A stretch of DNA of 64,000 nt from Scolanthus callimorphus (Eukaryota; Cnidaria; Anthozoa; Actiniaria; Edwardsiidae), in the NCBI GenBank assembly GCA_033964015.1, contig CM066920.1, positions 14,537,912 to 14,601,911 on the forward strand, given 5' to 3'. Position 1 is the first letter of the stretch. Every line of letters begins with the position of its first letter. Positions 32,798 through 44,310 of this stretch are shown here, piece after piece. The position numbers and the translations under genes were made by a program. Below the pieces are notes generated by a model. That model was not told the origin of the DNA. It saw only the letters and a program-made list of their open reading frames with translations, and did no database searches.

Positions 32798-34205
32798 TAT
32801 AGCGGAGCTCGGAGGCCCGCGCTAGCGGAGCACCATACCTAAGAGAAAAACGTATAGTATACTTATAGCGGAGCTCCTGTGCGGGCCGAAGGCCCGCGCA
32901 AGCGGAGCACCATACCTAAGGGAAAAACGTATAGTATACTATCGAGTTGATTTTTGAACGTCACGGGCATTTTGGATCATTTTGATGACGTCATTGATGA
33001 CGTAAGGGCACGTGACTTTGGTGTAGGGCTCCTCTTATGGTCTTTGAAACTTTGTCCAAGTTTGGCTTCTATAGAAGCTTCCCTTCGGGAGATATGCTTT
33101 TTTCTTTATTGTTCTGGTATTAAACCTATAGCGTACGCCGTCCGTCCGTCCGTCGTCCGTCCGTCCGTCCGTGTACACATGGGAACCCTGTGGTATGCAA
33201 AGAAAAAATTATATCTCCTCAAGGGAACATGCTAAGACAACCATACTTGGGATATTTTGTCTATGCCACAAGGGGGGTGCTGTAACACGGACACGTGATG
33301 TGACGTCATCGATGACGTCATCTATGCTTGAAAAATCAATATCTCGTGAACGGAAGACTCTAAAAGAACCAAACTTGGGTAGTATAGTCTAGGCCACAAG
33401 ATGACCGAAATGAGGTGGTCACGTGATATGACGTCATCGATGACGTCATCTATGCTTGAAAAATCAATATCTCGTGAAGGGAAGACTCTAAGACAACAAA
33501 ACTTGGGTAGTGTAGTCTAGGCCACCAGATGAGCGAAATGAGATGGTCACGTGATATGACGTCATCGATGACGTCATCTACGCTTGAAAAATGAATATCT
33601 CATGAAAGGAAGACTCTAAACCAACCAAATTTGGGTAATGTAATCCAGGTCGCTAGATGAGCGAAATGAAGTGGTCACGTGATGTGACGTCATCGATGAC
33701 GTCATCTATGCTTGAAAAATCAATATCTCGTGAAGGGAAGACTCTAAAACAACCAAACTTTGGTAGTGTAGTCTAGGTAACTAGATGAGCGAAATGATGT
33801 GGTCACGTGATGTGACGTCATCGATGACGTCATCTATGCTTGAAAAATCAATATCTCGTGAAGGGAAGGCTCTAAAACAACCAAACTTTGGTAGTGTAGT
33901 CTAGGTCACTAGATGAGCGAAATGAAGTGGTCACGTGATGTGACGTCATCGATGACGTCATCTATGCTGGAAAAATCAATATCTCGTGAAGGGAAGACTC
34001 TAAAACAACCAAACTTTGGTAGTGTAGTCTAGGTAACTAGATGAGCGAAATGAAGTGGTCACGTGATATGACGTCATCGATGACGTCATCTATGCTTGAA
34101 AAATTAATATCTCGTGAAGGGAAGACTCTAAAGCAACCATGTACACATGGGAATCCCTTTCATTCACAGAAAATTTTATAACCAGGAGCTCCGCTTTTAG
34201 CCAGT
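32798..34205. repeat. CRE-repeat element A: GGAGCTC ends, CCGT microsatellite, 128-bp array
   Basis: The left end is a tandem pair of ~67-bp units (32798-32864, 32865-32941) with AGCGGAGCTC and a GCGGGCCGAAGGCCCGCGC hairpin. Next come CCGT repeats (33137-33172) and GTACACATGGGAACCCTGTG, then seven array units whose TGACGTCATCGATGACGTCA (some with small changes) starts at 33301, 33429, 33557, 33685, 33813, 33941 and 34069, exactly 128 bp apart. It ends GGAGCTCCGCTTTTAGCC, followed by AGTGGCTAAA. Confidence 0.92.
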
Positions 34206-34216
34206 GGCTAAATCTA

Positions 34217-36532
34217 TTTAGTATATACTACACGGGAACCTCCATAGATCGTGCGTTTTGATTGGATCGCTATCTCGGGATATTTAGCACTTATTCTATT
34301 TCAATTGAGGTGGATAGTGGCAGAATATTTACCGAGAGCCGCAGGCTCGAGGTAAATATTCTTAAAGCCACTATCCACCGAAATTGAAATAGAATAAGTG
34401 TTTTAGTATATACCAGCAAGGCAACCTGTCGAATTTTCAGTCGGAAAACAATACAAAAAGTTGTGTTAGCGTTTTAAAACTACACGCGTGACAAAACTCA
34501 CGCAAGCTTAGATGATTTGCATAAGCACGTTTTTGGTCGATTTTGACAGCTCTAGAAAGTTTGCAAGCATTTACTTCGAAAAGCTGGGGGGAAAAATGGA
34601 CAATTCAATGGATTTTCAACAAATTGGACATGTAGCAAGCAATATATTGTATCATTTCAATTCAAGAAGGAATATAGGTTCAAATGGAAGAGCATTTGTA
34701 AGCAATTCGCCAAACGTTTCCGAGATGAAAATTATTTGTCGGCAGCCATTCGTTGCACAAGTACTTTGCTGGAAAAATGGAGTGAACAAACACCGTAAAC
34801 ACTGGATATTTGAGGGGGAAAAAAACGATTTAGCAGGATAAAACAGCTACACGAAACCTTGTGAAAAGGCTTTATGGGGTTATCATCAGGCAAGAAGAAG
34901 GAGAACTAACTACTAACAGAAGTCTCCTTTGTGGCGGACAGTTCGCTCGCAAAAAAACTACAAGAAAGCTGCCGATCAGTCGTTGCAAGACAAAAACCAT
35001 CCTCAGGTACTTTGAAAATTAGCTCTTTCGACTGTATTTTCTCGACATATTGTAGATTATAGTTTTGATTTTTGTCAGATTAATAAAATAAAGGGAAAAT
35101 AAGTTACATGGCTAAAATAATTTTCATTCATGTTTTGCCAGCTAAAGTTTTTCAACTCGGGTTTCAGTGCAAGCGTGTTTTTCACAAACAACGCTCAGAC
35201 GATTTGTGAGCTTATTAAATCCAGAGAGACCGATTTTGAGACAAAGAAATCTAATTTGTTACTTCTTTAGTTTTGTTGACTGACTTTTCCTCGCCACTAC
35301 ATGAAATTTGCTTGCCAACACAATATCTACTGTTTCGGAGGTAAATAATGTCTCAGATTCCGAGATTCTAAACCAATCAAAATGCTCGTTCTTAGGAGGT
35401 TGCCGAGCTGGTATATACTAATGCCACAATATTCCGAGATCGAAAGCATTATCCCGAGATTGAGAAGCCCGAGTGCAAGTGGTTCGGATATTTTTACTTT
35501 CTAAAGGAATTATCTGATTCGAAATGCAACAAAAATCCTTCTCAATTAACTTTTATGTTGTCTCTTTAGTTTTCAAGGTGAATCAGAAAGATAACTTATT
35601 TCTTGAACTTCGAAAATTTGCTGTTCTTTTTTTCAGTTCTTCGGAATCAGAGATCGATGATTCGTTCACGGCACTTTTGAGAGACAAATTCACAACAACA
35701 TATTAATTAAGGCAATTCTGTCGAAAACATATCACAAGAAACTCTTAATCTACTTTGCCGAACATGTACCTGTAGGTTGAAAGGCACAGTAAATCGTAGC
35801 CAGTCATTGAGCTCAGTTTAAGAGAGAATTTCAGTTAAGCTTACCGTCGCCATGTTGATTCGCTTGTATTGATCACGAGCCATCCGACAGCAAACGTATT
35901 TATAGTGGTATCTCTTTTTATGAACAAGGTCTTCCTCATTGTCCCAGAGCTTGAAGAGGTTAATTTCCCAAATTTCTGTTTGAATATTCCAATCGAATCT
36001 TTAATTTCTCTGCCAGCGGGTTGAAAAATATAGTCATCTATCGGTGGTGAAAATGGCGACCAAAGGCAAAGTGTTTTCAGCGAAGCAACTCTGCAGTTCA
36101 CAATCCATAATCCAAGGCACAAAATGCGAATTATCCCTCGAATCCATCCTTGCAACCTTCTATAAACTTAAATCATTTATCGTAGTCGATATTAAGGTTT
36201 TAAAAAAGTGTTTTCTAGGGTTTTTGCTTCTCTAAAACAGCAGCAAGTTTCCACCATGTGTTGAGTAGCCGAATGCTTGTAGTGAAGTCTGACGTAATGT
36301 CGCGTGCGTGACAAACGTCACGCATACAGAAAGAGGCTACAAAAATGTCGGCAAATGCCACATTTAGTGTCGTTCGGATATTTTTTGGAGTGTTCCCGTG
36401 TAGTATATACTAAAACAATTATTCTCCTCAGGCTCAGTGAATAGTGGCGAATAGTCCCCTCGACCTCCGGTCTCGGGGACTATTCCCCACTATTCACTTC
36501 GCCTTCGGCGAATAATTGTTAAATATTATCGA
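34217..36532. mobile_element. Hairpin-anchored element with TTTAGTATATACTACACGGG inverted repeats, nested
   Basis: The 23-bp termini at 34217-34239 and 36392-36414 are perfect inverted copies. The right terminus abuts a hairpin (36415-36532, arms ACAATTATTC and GAATAATTGT, apex ACCTCCGGT). Inside, a second unit of the same plan has a hairpin at about 34288-34400 followed by TTAGTATATACCAGC (34403) with its inverse ending at 35421. A 109-codon frame at 34512 has no recognisable domain. Confidence 0.75.
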
Positions 36533-37382
36533 GTTGATTTTTGAACGTCACGGGCATTATGGATCTTTTTTGATGACGTCATTGATGACGTAAGGGCACG
36601 TGACTTTGGTATAGAGTTCCTCTTATGGTCTTTGAAAGTTTGTCCAAGTTTGGCTTCTATAGAAGCTACCCTTCGGGAGATATGATTTTTTCTTTATTTG
36701 TCTGGTATTAAACCTATAGCGTACGCCGTCCGTCTGTCGTCCGTCCGTCCGTCCGTCCGTCCGTCCGTGTACACATGGGAACCCTGTGGTATGCAAAGAA
36801 AAAAATATATCTCCTCAAGGGAACACGCTAAGACAACCATACTTGGGATATTTTGTCTATGCCACAAGGGGGGTGCTGTAACCCGGACACGTGATGTGAC
36901 GTCATCGATGACGTCATCAGTGATTGAAAAATGAATATCTCGTGAAGGGAAGACTCTAAGACAACCAAACTTGGGTAGTGTAGTCTAGGTCACCAGGTAA
37001 ACGAAATGAAGTGGTCACGTGATATGACATCATCGATGACGTCATCTATGCTTCAAAAATGAATATCTCGTGGAAAGGAAGACTCTAAAACAACCAAACT
37101 TGGGAAGTGCAGTCTAGGTCACCAGATGAGCGAAATGAAGTGGTCACGTGATGTGACGTAATCCATGACGTCATCTATGCTTGAAAAATCAATATCTCGT
37201 GAAGTGAAGACTCTTAAAAAACCAAACTTGGGTAGTGTAGTCTAGGCCACCAGATGAGCGAAATGAGGTGGTCACGTGATGTGACGTCATCGATGACGTC
37301 ATCTATGCTTGAAAAATCAATATCTCGTGAAGGGAAGACTCTAAAACAACCAAACTTGGGTAGCGTAGTCTAGACCACCAGA

Positions 37383-39284
37383 TAGTCCGTGGGCCAGGAG
37401 TCGAAACCCTCCCCCCCCCTAGGGGAATTTTGCTAACACATATCATTCGAAAGCTTAGCCCTAGGGTAGTCTAAAACCGGTTGTTTGCAATTTTGAAGTG
37501 GAAGCGTTTAGGAGTTACGGCGCATTTTACATTTGAGCTTCAAAACCACAGGGTACCCACGTCGTGATGTTGCGAAATATACGAATAAAATACCTGTATT
37601 ACATCAAAAACACTGTATATCACATATTTTGCATAACAACAGCCGAAATGCACTATTTTGCTAGGAAAGGTCTTAATAAAAGCATTCAAAAGTCTTCAAA
37701 AGTAGGTTTTTCATTGAATATAAAGCACAGGGTACCCACGTCTCATATCTTTCAAAACAGCAGGAAAGTCTTTGGCCCTACATGATTATCACGCGTTCCC
37801 TGTCCTAGATATACCTAAAATAGAGTCTTAGCAGTAGCAAACGCATATTTGCGCCACGAGGCATATCATGCCATCCATGTTTGTTCTTGTTATTAGATGT
37901 ATCGGAGCATTTTCGGGCTCTGGGCTCGCCGCACTTTCCACGTAAGACTTTCCACGCAAGACTTGGTTGCTTCCCCGGAGCCATTTTGTCGTCTTAGCCC
38001 GCTTGTAATCGCCAGATCTGGATTTGAGCATTATGCACGCGGATAGCTTGAATACATTGGTAGCGGTGATCGCTTACTCCGAAGAATTTTAATTTATTAA
38101 AATAACTACCCCCTGTGATTTGACTACTGTGATTTGATGTTTACTTCTATGCCGTAGTACGGAAAAGAATACTAAAAGTTCTGCCGAGTGTTCTCATGCT
38201 CTCGAATGTGCTGGATTTCTATCAGTATTGCGACTTTTAGATTGTGACAGGAAAGTAATAGCTAGCTGCTTACCAATACGCACTTGCGTGTCTCTGTTTT
38301 TTAAAACAATGCAGCTCATATGTACCACAATAAGTCAAAAGTTGCGCTACGCTCGGATATGGTGTGCTTTAATTTGCTGACGGGAAATTCTTGCTACGCG
38401 AAATTCTTGCTAGGAGTGATGAAACTTTTCTTTTGGATTGCTTAGCGTGTTCAGATATCATCCGAGTCTTTGATAAGTTTTGCTGGTCCCTTATATACAG
38501 AGTGAAGTGAGATTCGCTTCGAAAAGTCCAAAGCACTGCGGATTACGAGTTCCCTCGGATGCTGATGGCTACCATGCTCTCCAAAAGTGCATTAGTTGGA
38601 AACGCGAGGGCTACGATCCATCCTGGGTATCTTGTGAGATTTTGCACATTGAGTAACAACAGTGCAGCACAAGTAGTGTTTTCGCATAATGTAAAAATTA
38701 TTTTTCATTTACAGCAACCACGAATTCCATGTTTGCTGACAAGCGAGAAGCGCACTAGACATGGTTCTCCTTTCCAGCTTTCCGACATTTCTACGAGAAA
38801 ATATTGATTGAGTTAGCCATTTGTAGTTGTTATAAACAATGTTATATATAGTTCATTCATTTTCTCACGGACAAATAAAATTCCGCCTGATACTCAGGCT
38901 ATAAAGTTCGTATTTCTATTTTCTTAAATCCGTGCGACGCGGGTATCCTGTGGAATGCAATATTGCCAAATGCACCTATTTCAATGCCTTCGAACACACT
39001 TTTTCAACGTAAACATGGCTTGAAGGCTATGTCGTGACAGACGGCACAATATATTTGTGTTTGAATCGAATGCAAGCATTTTATTTGTGTTTTCGCAACA
39101 TTACGACGTGGGTACCCTGTGGTTTTGAAGCTCAAATATAAAATGCGCCGTAACTCCTAAACGCTTCCACTTCAAAAGTGCAAACAACCGGTTTTAGACT
39201 ACCCTCGGGCTAAGCTTTCGAATGATATGTGTTAGCAAAATTCCCCTAGGGGGGGGAGGGTTTCGACTCCTGGCCCACGGACTA
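37383..39284. mobile_element. 1.9-kb transposon, ~195-bp inverted repeats, AGA target duplication
   Basis: TAGTCCGTGGGCCAGGAGTC begins the element and its inverse ends it. The arms match for about 195 bp with only three or four differences, then more weakly. AGA at 37380-37382 and 39285-39287 is the target duplication; the uninterrupted array units read ACCAGATGAG at this spot. ACAGGGTACCCACGTC-type words occur four times, two in each half and inverted. No open frame resembles a transposase, so it is non-autonomous. Confidence 0.88.
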
Positions 39285-39659
39285 AGATGAGCGAAATGAA
39301 GTGGTCACGTGATATGACGTCATCGATGACGTCATCTATGCTTAAAATGAATATCACGTGAAGGGAAGACTCTAAAACAACCAAACTTGGGTAGTGTAGT
39401 CTAGACCACCAGATGAGCGAAATGAAATGGTCACGTGATATGACGTCATCGATGACGTCATCTATGCTTAAAAAATTAATATCTCGTGAAGGGAAGACTC
39501 TAAAACAACCAAACTTGGGTAGTGTAGTCTAGACCACCAGATGAGCGAAATGAAGTAGTCACGTGATATGTCGTCATCGATGACGTCATCTATGCTTAAA
39601 AAAATAATATCACGTGAAAGGAAGACTCTAAAACAACCAAACTTGGGTAGTGTAGTCTA

Positions 39660-41472
39660 CAATCTTGGACAAAAGGGTAGAGAAAATGTTAATACCACTT
39701 ATCTTTTGAGTTTTCGACTTAACTTGAGGCCCCTTTTATCCCCCCTCCCCCTAAATCAATGTTGGTTATGAAGGGCGTCCATCCCTCGACACGTTCCTTG
39801 CAACATTGCTTCGCGGGAGAGGGGGGAGGTGAAATGACAGGAGTAAAGCGAAAAAAGAATCGATTTCAGTAATTTTCTCTACAGGTTTTGTCCAAGATTG
39901 TCTGCAGCATGGTGATGACATAGGGATATATATCTCACTATTTAAAAGTTAGTTGAAATGATAAGAACGTGTTGTTCGATGGAGGCATCCTCAGAGTGTT
40001 TTTCAAGAATCTGACAGTTGTTTAGATAGTTTTTAGCGGTGCTAGAGTCTATTTTAGACATATTCCTGACGGGGTCCCTGTGGCGCCCTATTTGGACGAT
40101 AAAAGCGCGCGCACGATGTGAAATGGTCGGCATGAAAATGTGAAATTAGTAACTAAACATTACGTTAGAAGCTGATTTGGGGAACCATTGTCTACAACGG
40201 TGATCTTGCATCGAAAAATGATTGCATATGGTGTTTAAAAAGTAACATCTTGGAAGGAAATCAATCTCTAAAATCTTCACGCTACCTTCTATAAGTCCCT
40301 ACACTACAGCCAACAGCTCCAGACTAAACCACCTGACTTGTCAAATAACACGAGCATGCATGTAAACTATTTCGGAAAGGCTGGCTACTATAAGCGCTCA
40401 TCGTAGACGAAAAATATCAACTCCACGACTTTCCTGGGCTTTTTATAATCGATTTTCGTGAGCTGAAATAATATCGGCCGCTTCTGTAGTTAGCGAAAAA
40501 GGAAAGGTTGTAGATAAAACCCGATATTTGATGGAATTGTTCTTACCAATTGAAGCAAAATAGACACTGGTCGAAGAGAAAATCATCTAGCTTTTGATGC
40601 AGACCATTTTTCTTCTTTGATTCTTGAGAAGAACTACTTTTTTTCCTCGGCGCGAGACACCCCCGACAAAGGCAATACTTGTCACCACAGGAAGCCCAAG
40701 TTTTTTTTTCTTCGGAAGCTCCTTAGAACCACAATTTTTTATAATATATTAAATCTGGGAGTAAGTATTCTCTCGTCGTGATAACACCTTTCATTTCAAA
40801 AAATAAAAACACGGTAAACCAACGAAAAGCCACGGAAAACCACGAAAAACCAGGGAAAATTCGGGCCATAAAGAAGAGACAAAAGATCAATATTTCACTT
40901 AATTTTGTTGGTTGACCGAGATTTTTCCTTGGTTGACCGTTTTTTTCTTTCGCCAAAGTGTAGGAAACAGTTTGTTGACCGTGGTTTACCGAAATTTCTA
41001 AGACAATACATGAAAATATACGGCATTTTGCCGGAATTTAGATAACAGCCGTCAGCAGGTTTCCAGAAGCAGCAATCTGACGTCACAAATTGCACTATAA
41101 TTAGTTCATTGAAAATGGTAGCGCTTTTACCTTTTGAGTAATCATATGTTTTATGCTCAGTGAAAAAATCAGAGAAATACGTCGAAACATTGCCGTATAA
41201 AATCGAATTATGACACCTTTACGATCGCAGACAATCTTGGACAAAAGGGTAGAGAAAATGTTAATACCACTTATCTTTTGAGTTTTCGACTTAACTTGAG
41301 GCCCCTTTTATCCCCCCTCCCCCTAAATCAATGTTGGTTATGAAGGGCGTCCATCCCTCGACACGTTCCTTGCAACATTGCTTCGGGGGAGAGGGGGGAG
41401 GTGAAATGACAGGAGTAAAGCGAAAAAAGAATCGATTTCAGTAATTTTCTCTACAGGTTTTGTCCAAGATTG
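39660..41472. mobile_element. Composite element: two direct 241-bp MITEs around a 1,331-bp cargo
   Basis: MITE copies at 39660-39900 and 41232-41472 are in direct orientation and differ by one base (GCTTCGCGGG versus GCTTCGGGGG). Each has CAATCTTGGACAAAA at its left end and the inverse at its right. TA (39658-39659 and 41473-41474) flanks the whole unit. Neither inner junction shows TA; instead GCAGA and TCTGC border the copies internally. The cargo (39901-41231) has no recognised gene, only short CGGTAAACCA / TGGTTTACCG inverted words. TA duplication and inverted ends suggest a Tc1/mariner-type transposase in trans. Confidence 0.88.
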
Positions 41473-42305
41473 TAGGTCACCAGATGAGCGAAATGAAGTG
41501 GTCATGTGATATGACGTCATCGATGACGTCATCTATGCTTGAAAAATTAATATCTCGTGAAGGGAAGACTCTAAAAGAATCAAACTTGGGTAGTGTAGTC
41601 TAGGCCACCAGATGAGCGAAATGAGGTGGTCACGTGATGTGACGTAATCGATGACGTCATCTATGCTTGAAAAATCAATATCTCGTGAAGGGAAGACTCT
41701 AAAACAACCAAACTTGGGTAGTGTAGTCTAGACCACCAGATGAGCGAAATGAAGTGGTCACGTGATATGACGTCATCGATGACGTCATCTATGCTTAAAA
41801 AAATAATATCACGTGAAAGGAAGACTCTAAAACAACCAAACTTGGGTAGTGTAGTCTAGACCACCAGATGAGCGAAATGAAGTGGTCACGTGATATGACG
41901 TCATCGATGACGTCATCTATGCTTGAAAAATTAATATCTCGTGAAGGGAAGACTCTAAAAGAATCAAACTTGGGTAGTGTAGTCTAGGCCACCAGGTGAG
42001 CGAAATGAAGTGGTCATGTGATATGACGTCATCGATGACGTCATCTATGCTTAAAAATGAATATCACGTGAAGGGAAGACTCTAAAACGACCAAACTTGG
42101 GTAGTGTAGTCTAGGCCACCAGATGAGCGAAATGAAGTGGTCACGTGACATGACGTCATCGATGACGTCATCTATGCCTGAAAAATTAATATCTCGTGAA
42201 GGGAAGACTCTAAAGCAACCATATAAACCATGTACACATGGGAATCCCTTTCATTCACATAGAAAATTTTATAACCAGGACCTCCGCTTTTAGCCAGTGG
42301 CTAAA

Positions 42306-43090
42306 TCTATATATTATGTATATTTAACCAAATGTTTGGATGGTTTTTCTAAGGAATTTACGTACTCGATTTTAAACAATAGACTGGCTTTTTTAGTGCA
42401 ACATTTTTCGGTCATTCTATATCCAATGGACTATCCTTTTGGTCGTTAAGTAATCATGTATAATACGATGTTTCTTTCGATACGTTCGTGGGCTAAATCA
42501 GGGACGTAGCCAGGAATTTTGGTTGGGGGGACCGATTAGTGAAAAATGGGACGAACATTTTCAAATTTCCTTCAGCAAATACATTAGGGAAAATCCCCGA
42601 GAAATGGGGGGGGAGGGCCCTCATTAGCATTAGATATGGATAGAACTATTTACATCCTTTCTATTGATCTCCTAACAATCACCCCTCCCAACTTCATCAC
42701 TCAATTCTTCTCCGATCGAAGTCCCTTTCTGGCGTTATCTTAAACTACTACAAGGCCCATGGGCATCCTCAAGCATCTAACATACACACTGAATGTAGAC
42801 TAGACCACTAGCGCAGCTGGCTGAACCACTGAAATCATGCTTTGCAAGCACACCCTCCTTGACAGGACACTGGACGTTTTCCCCAAGCTCGGGCTTCCTG
42901 TGGACAGAATCACTTATGCGTTTCCGGCACCTACAGTGAGATTTATACTGGGAAGTAGGGAAGTAAGAGCTCGGAGAAAATGACCAGCTAATAAGACTAT
43001 GTCATAGACAAAAGGCTTGCATGATCAAGTGCTCGTCGCCAACAGCAACCCAAAGACAACAGGAACCCCTTCTAGACTGAAAATCCTTCT
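42306..43090. other. No gene recognised
   Basis: A stretch near 42490-42620 (GTGAAAAATGGGACGAACAT ... AAATCCCCGAGAAATGGGGG) is related to 17030-17120. The rest shows no domain or terminal repeat. Confidence 0.45.
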
Positions 43091-43099
43091 CGATGCCAT

Positions 43100-43720
43100 T
43101 AATAAGCCTGCATGACTTATTGATCCCCTTGCTCTGCACGGCGTTCAGTAGTTCCAAACTTCTCGCGCGACTATAAATAAGTCCTGCATGGCGTTTAGTT
43201 CCCAAAACTTATATCCCTTCTCCACTATAAATAAGTCCTGCATGGCGTTTAGTTCCCAAAACTTATATCCCTTCTCCACTATAAATAAGTCGTGCACGGC
43301 GTTTAATTAGTTCCCAAACTTATATCCCTTCTCCATAAATACGCCCTCATGCACGACGTATTGCTATCGCGCCCTGCACGGCGTTGAAAGGTTCCAAACT
43401 AGTAGCCCTTCTCGGCTACAAATGAGTCCTGCATGGCGTTCAGTTAGTTCCCAAAACTTATATCCCTTCTCCACTATAAATAAGTCCTGCACGGCGTTCA
43501 AAGGTTCCAAACTATAGACCATCTCGCGGGCTATATAAGTCCTGCATGGCGTTCAACTAGTTCTCAAGCTTATATCCCTTCTCGGCTATAAATAAGTCCT
43601 GCACGACTTATTGCTATCGCCCTGCACGGCGCTCAAACGTTCCAAACTAGTACAGCCCTTCTCGGATATAATCCTGCACGACTTATTGATATCTCCCTGC
43701 TCGGCTGTCTATTGATTTCA
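43100..43720. repeat. Degenerate 54-bp tandem array with CTATAAATAAGTCCTGCA units
   Basis: The clearest units start at 43173 and 43227 (ATAAATAAGTCCTGCATGGC ... CCCTTCTCCACT, 54 bp). About ten shortened or altered units follow, alternating TAGTTCCCAAAACTTATATC and AGGTTCCAAACTAGTAG versions. Confidence 0.85.
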
Positions 43721-44133
43721 AACCACTTCAACCCACGCCAATGATTCGCATAATCTCTGGTTATTTGTCAGAATTCGCTACTGAGTTCGAAGATGAACTA
43801 GAGTCTTGCGGCTCTTGTGAAGACCGGTTGTCGAGAATACTAGACAGATAATCTCTGCGAGCGGTTAGGGACATAAACGGGCGAAGCAGAAAGGCCCCGA
43901 ACTGCTTCCTTCGAGTGTAGACGCCAAGTGACAACTGAATATATTATTCAAATGCCAATGAGTTATTATGAGGGATCATGAATATTCAACAAGTTTGAAT
44001 AGACTCTTATAATATTCATCAATTATTCATGAAGCAAGTATCCAATGAGAAGGCACAATGCAGGTCAAATGACTAGCCTTGTAAACTGGATACAAGATTC
44101 ATCAAACTAAAAGAGCGGGGAGGGCTTGAATAT

Positions 44134-44310
44134 TCAGCAGGGAAAGGGTGGGGTTGATGAATAATAACAATAGTTAATAGACCTATTAGTATTCTGTAAA
44201 TATTTATAGAATACTAATATCGATATTAGTATTCTATAAATATTTACAGAATACTAATAGATCTATTAACTATTGTCATTATTCATCAACCCCACCCTTT
44301 CACTGCTGAA
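44134..44310. repeat. Near-perfect ~177-bp palindrome
   Basis: TTCAGCAGGGAAAGGGTGGG and CCCACCCTTTCACTGCTGAA are the ends. The arms run through ACAATAGTTAATAGA and ATTAGTATTCT to a centre at AATATCGATATT, leaving almost no loop. Confidence 0.9.

Larger units (their letters stand above)
36528..42305. repeat. CRE-repeat element B: 128-bp array split by two transposons
   Basis: Starts with the same leader as element A (ATCGAGTTGATTTTTGAACG, CCGT repeats at 36727-36768). Palindrome starts: 36897, 37025, 37154, 37282 | 39315, 39441, 39569 | 41512, 41640, 41768, 41896, 42024, 42151. The bars mark insertions 37383-39284 and 39660-41472; subtracting each insertion and its target duplication gives exactly 128 bp between neighbouring units. 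The right end repeats CTCCGCTTTTAGCCAGTGGC, as in elements A and E. Confidence 0.93.

Noticed and set aside
34512..34841. 109-residue ORF inside a MITE-like element
   Set aside because: No known domain, no splice support, and located inside a hairpin-anchored element without other coding signs; not strong enough to call.
39660..41472. LTR retrotransposon in miniature
   Set aside because: The terminal repeats are themselves inverted-repeat bounded, do not start TG or end CA, and the duplication is TA; kept only as a weaker alternative.
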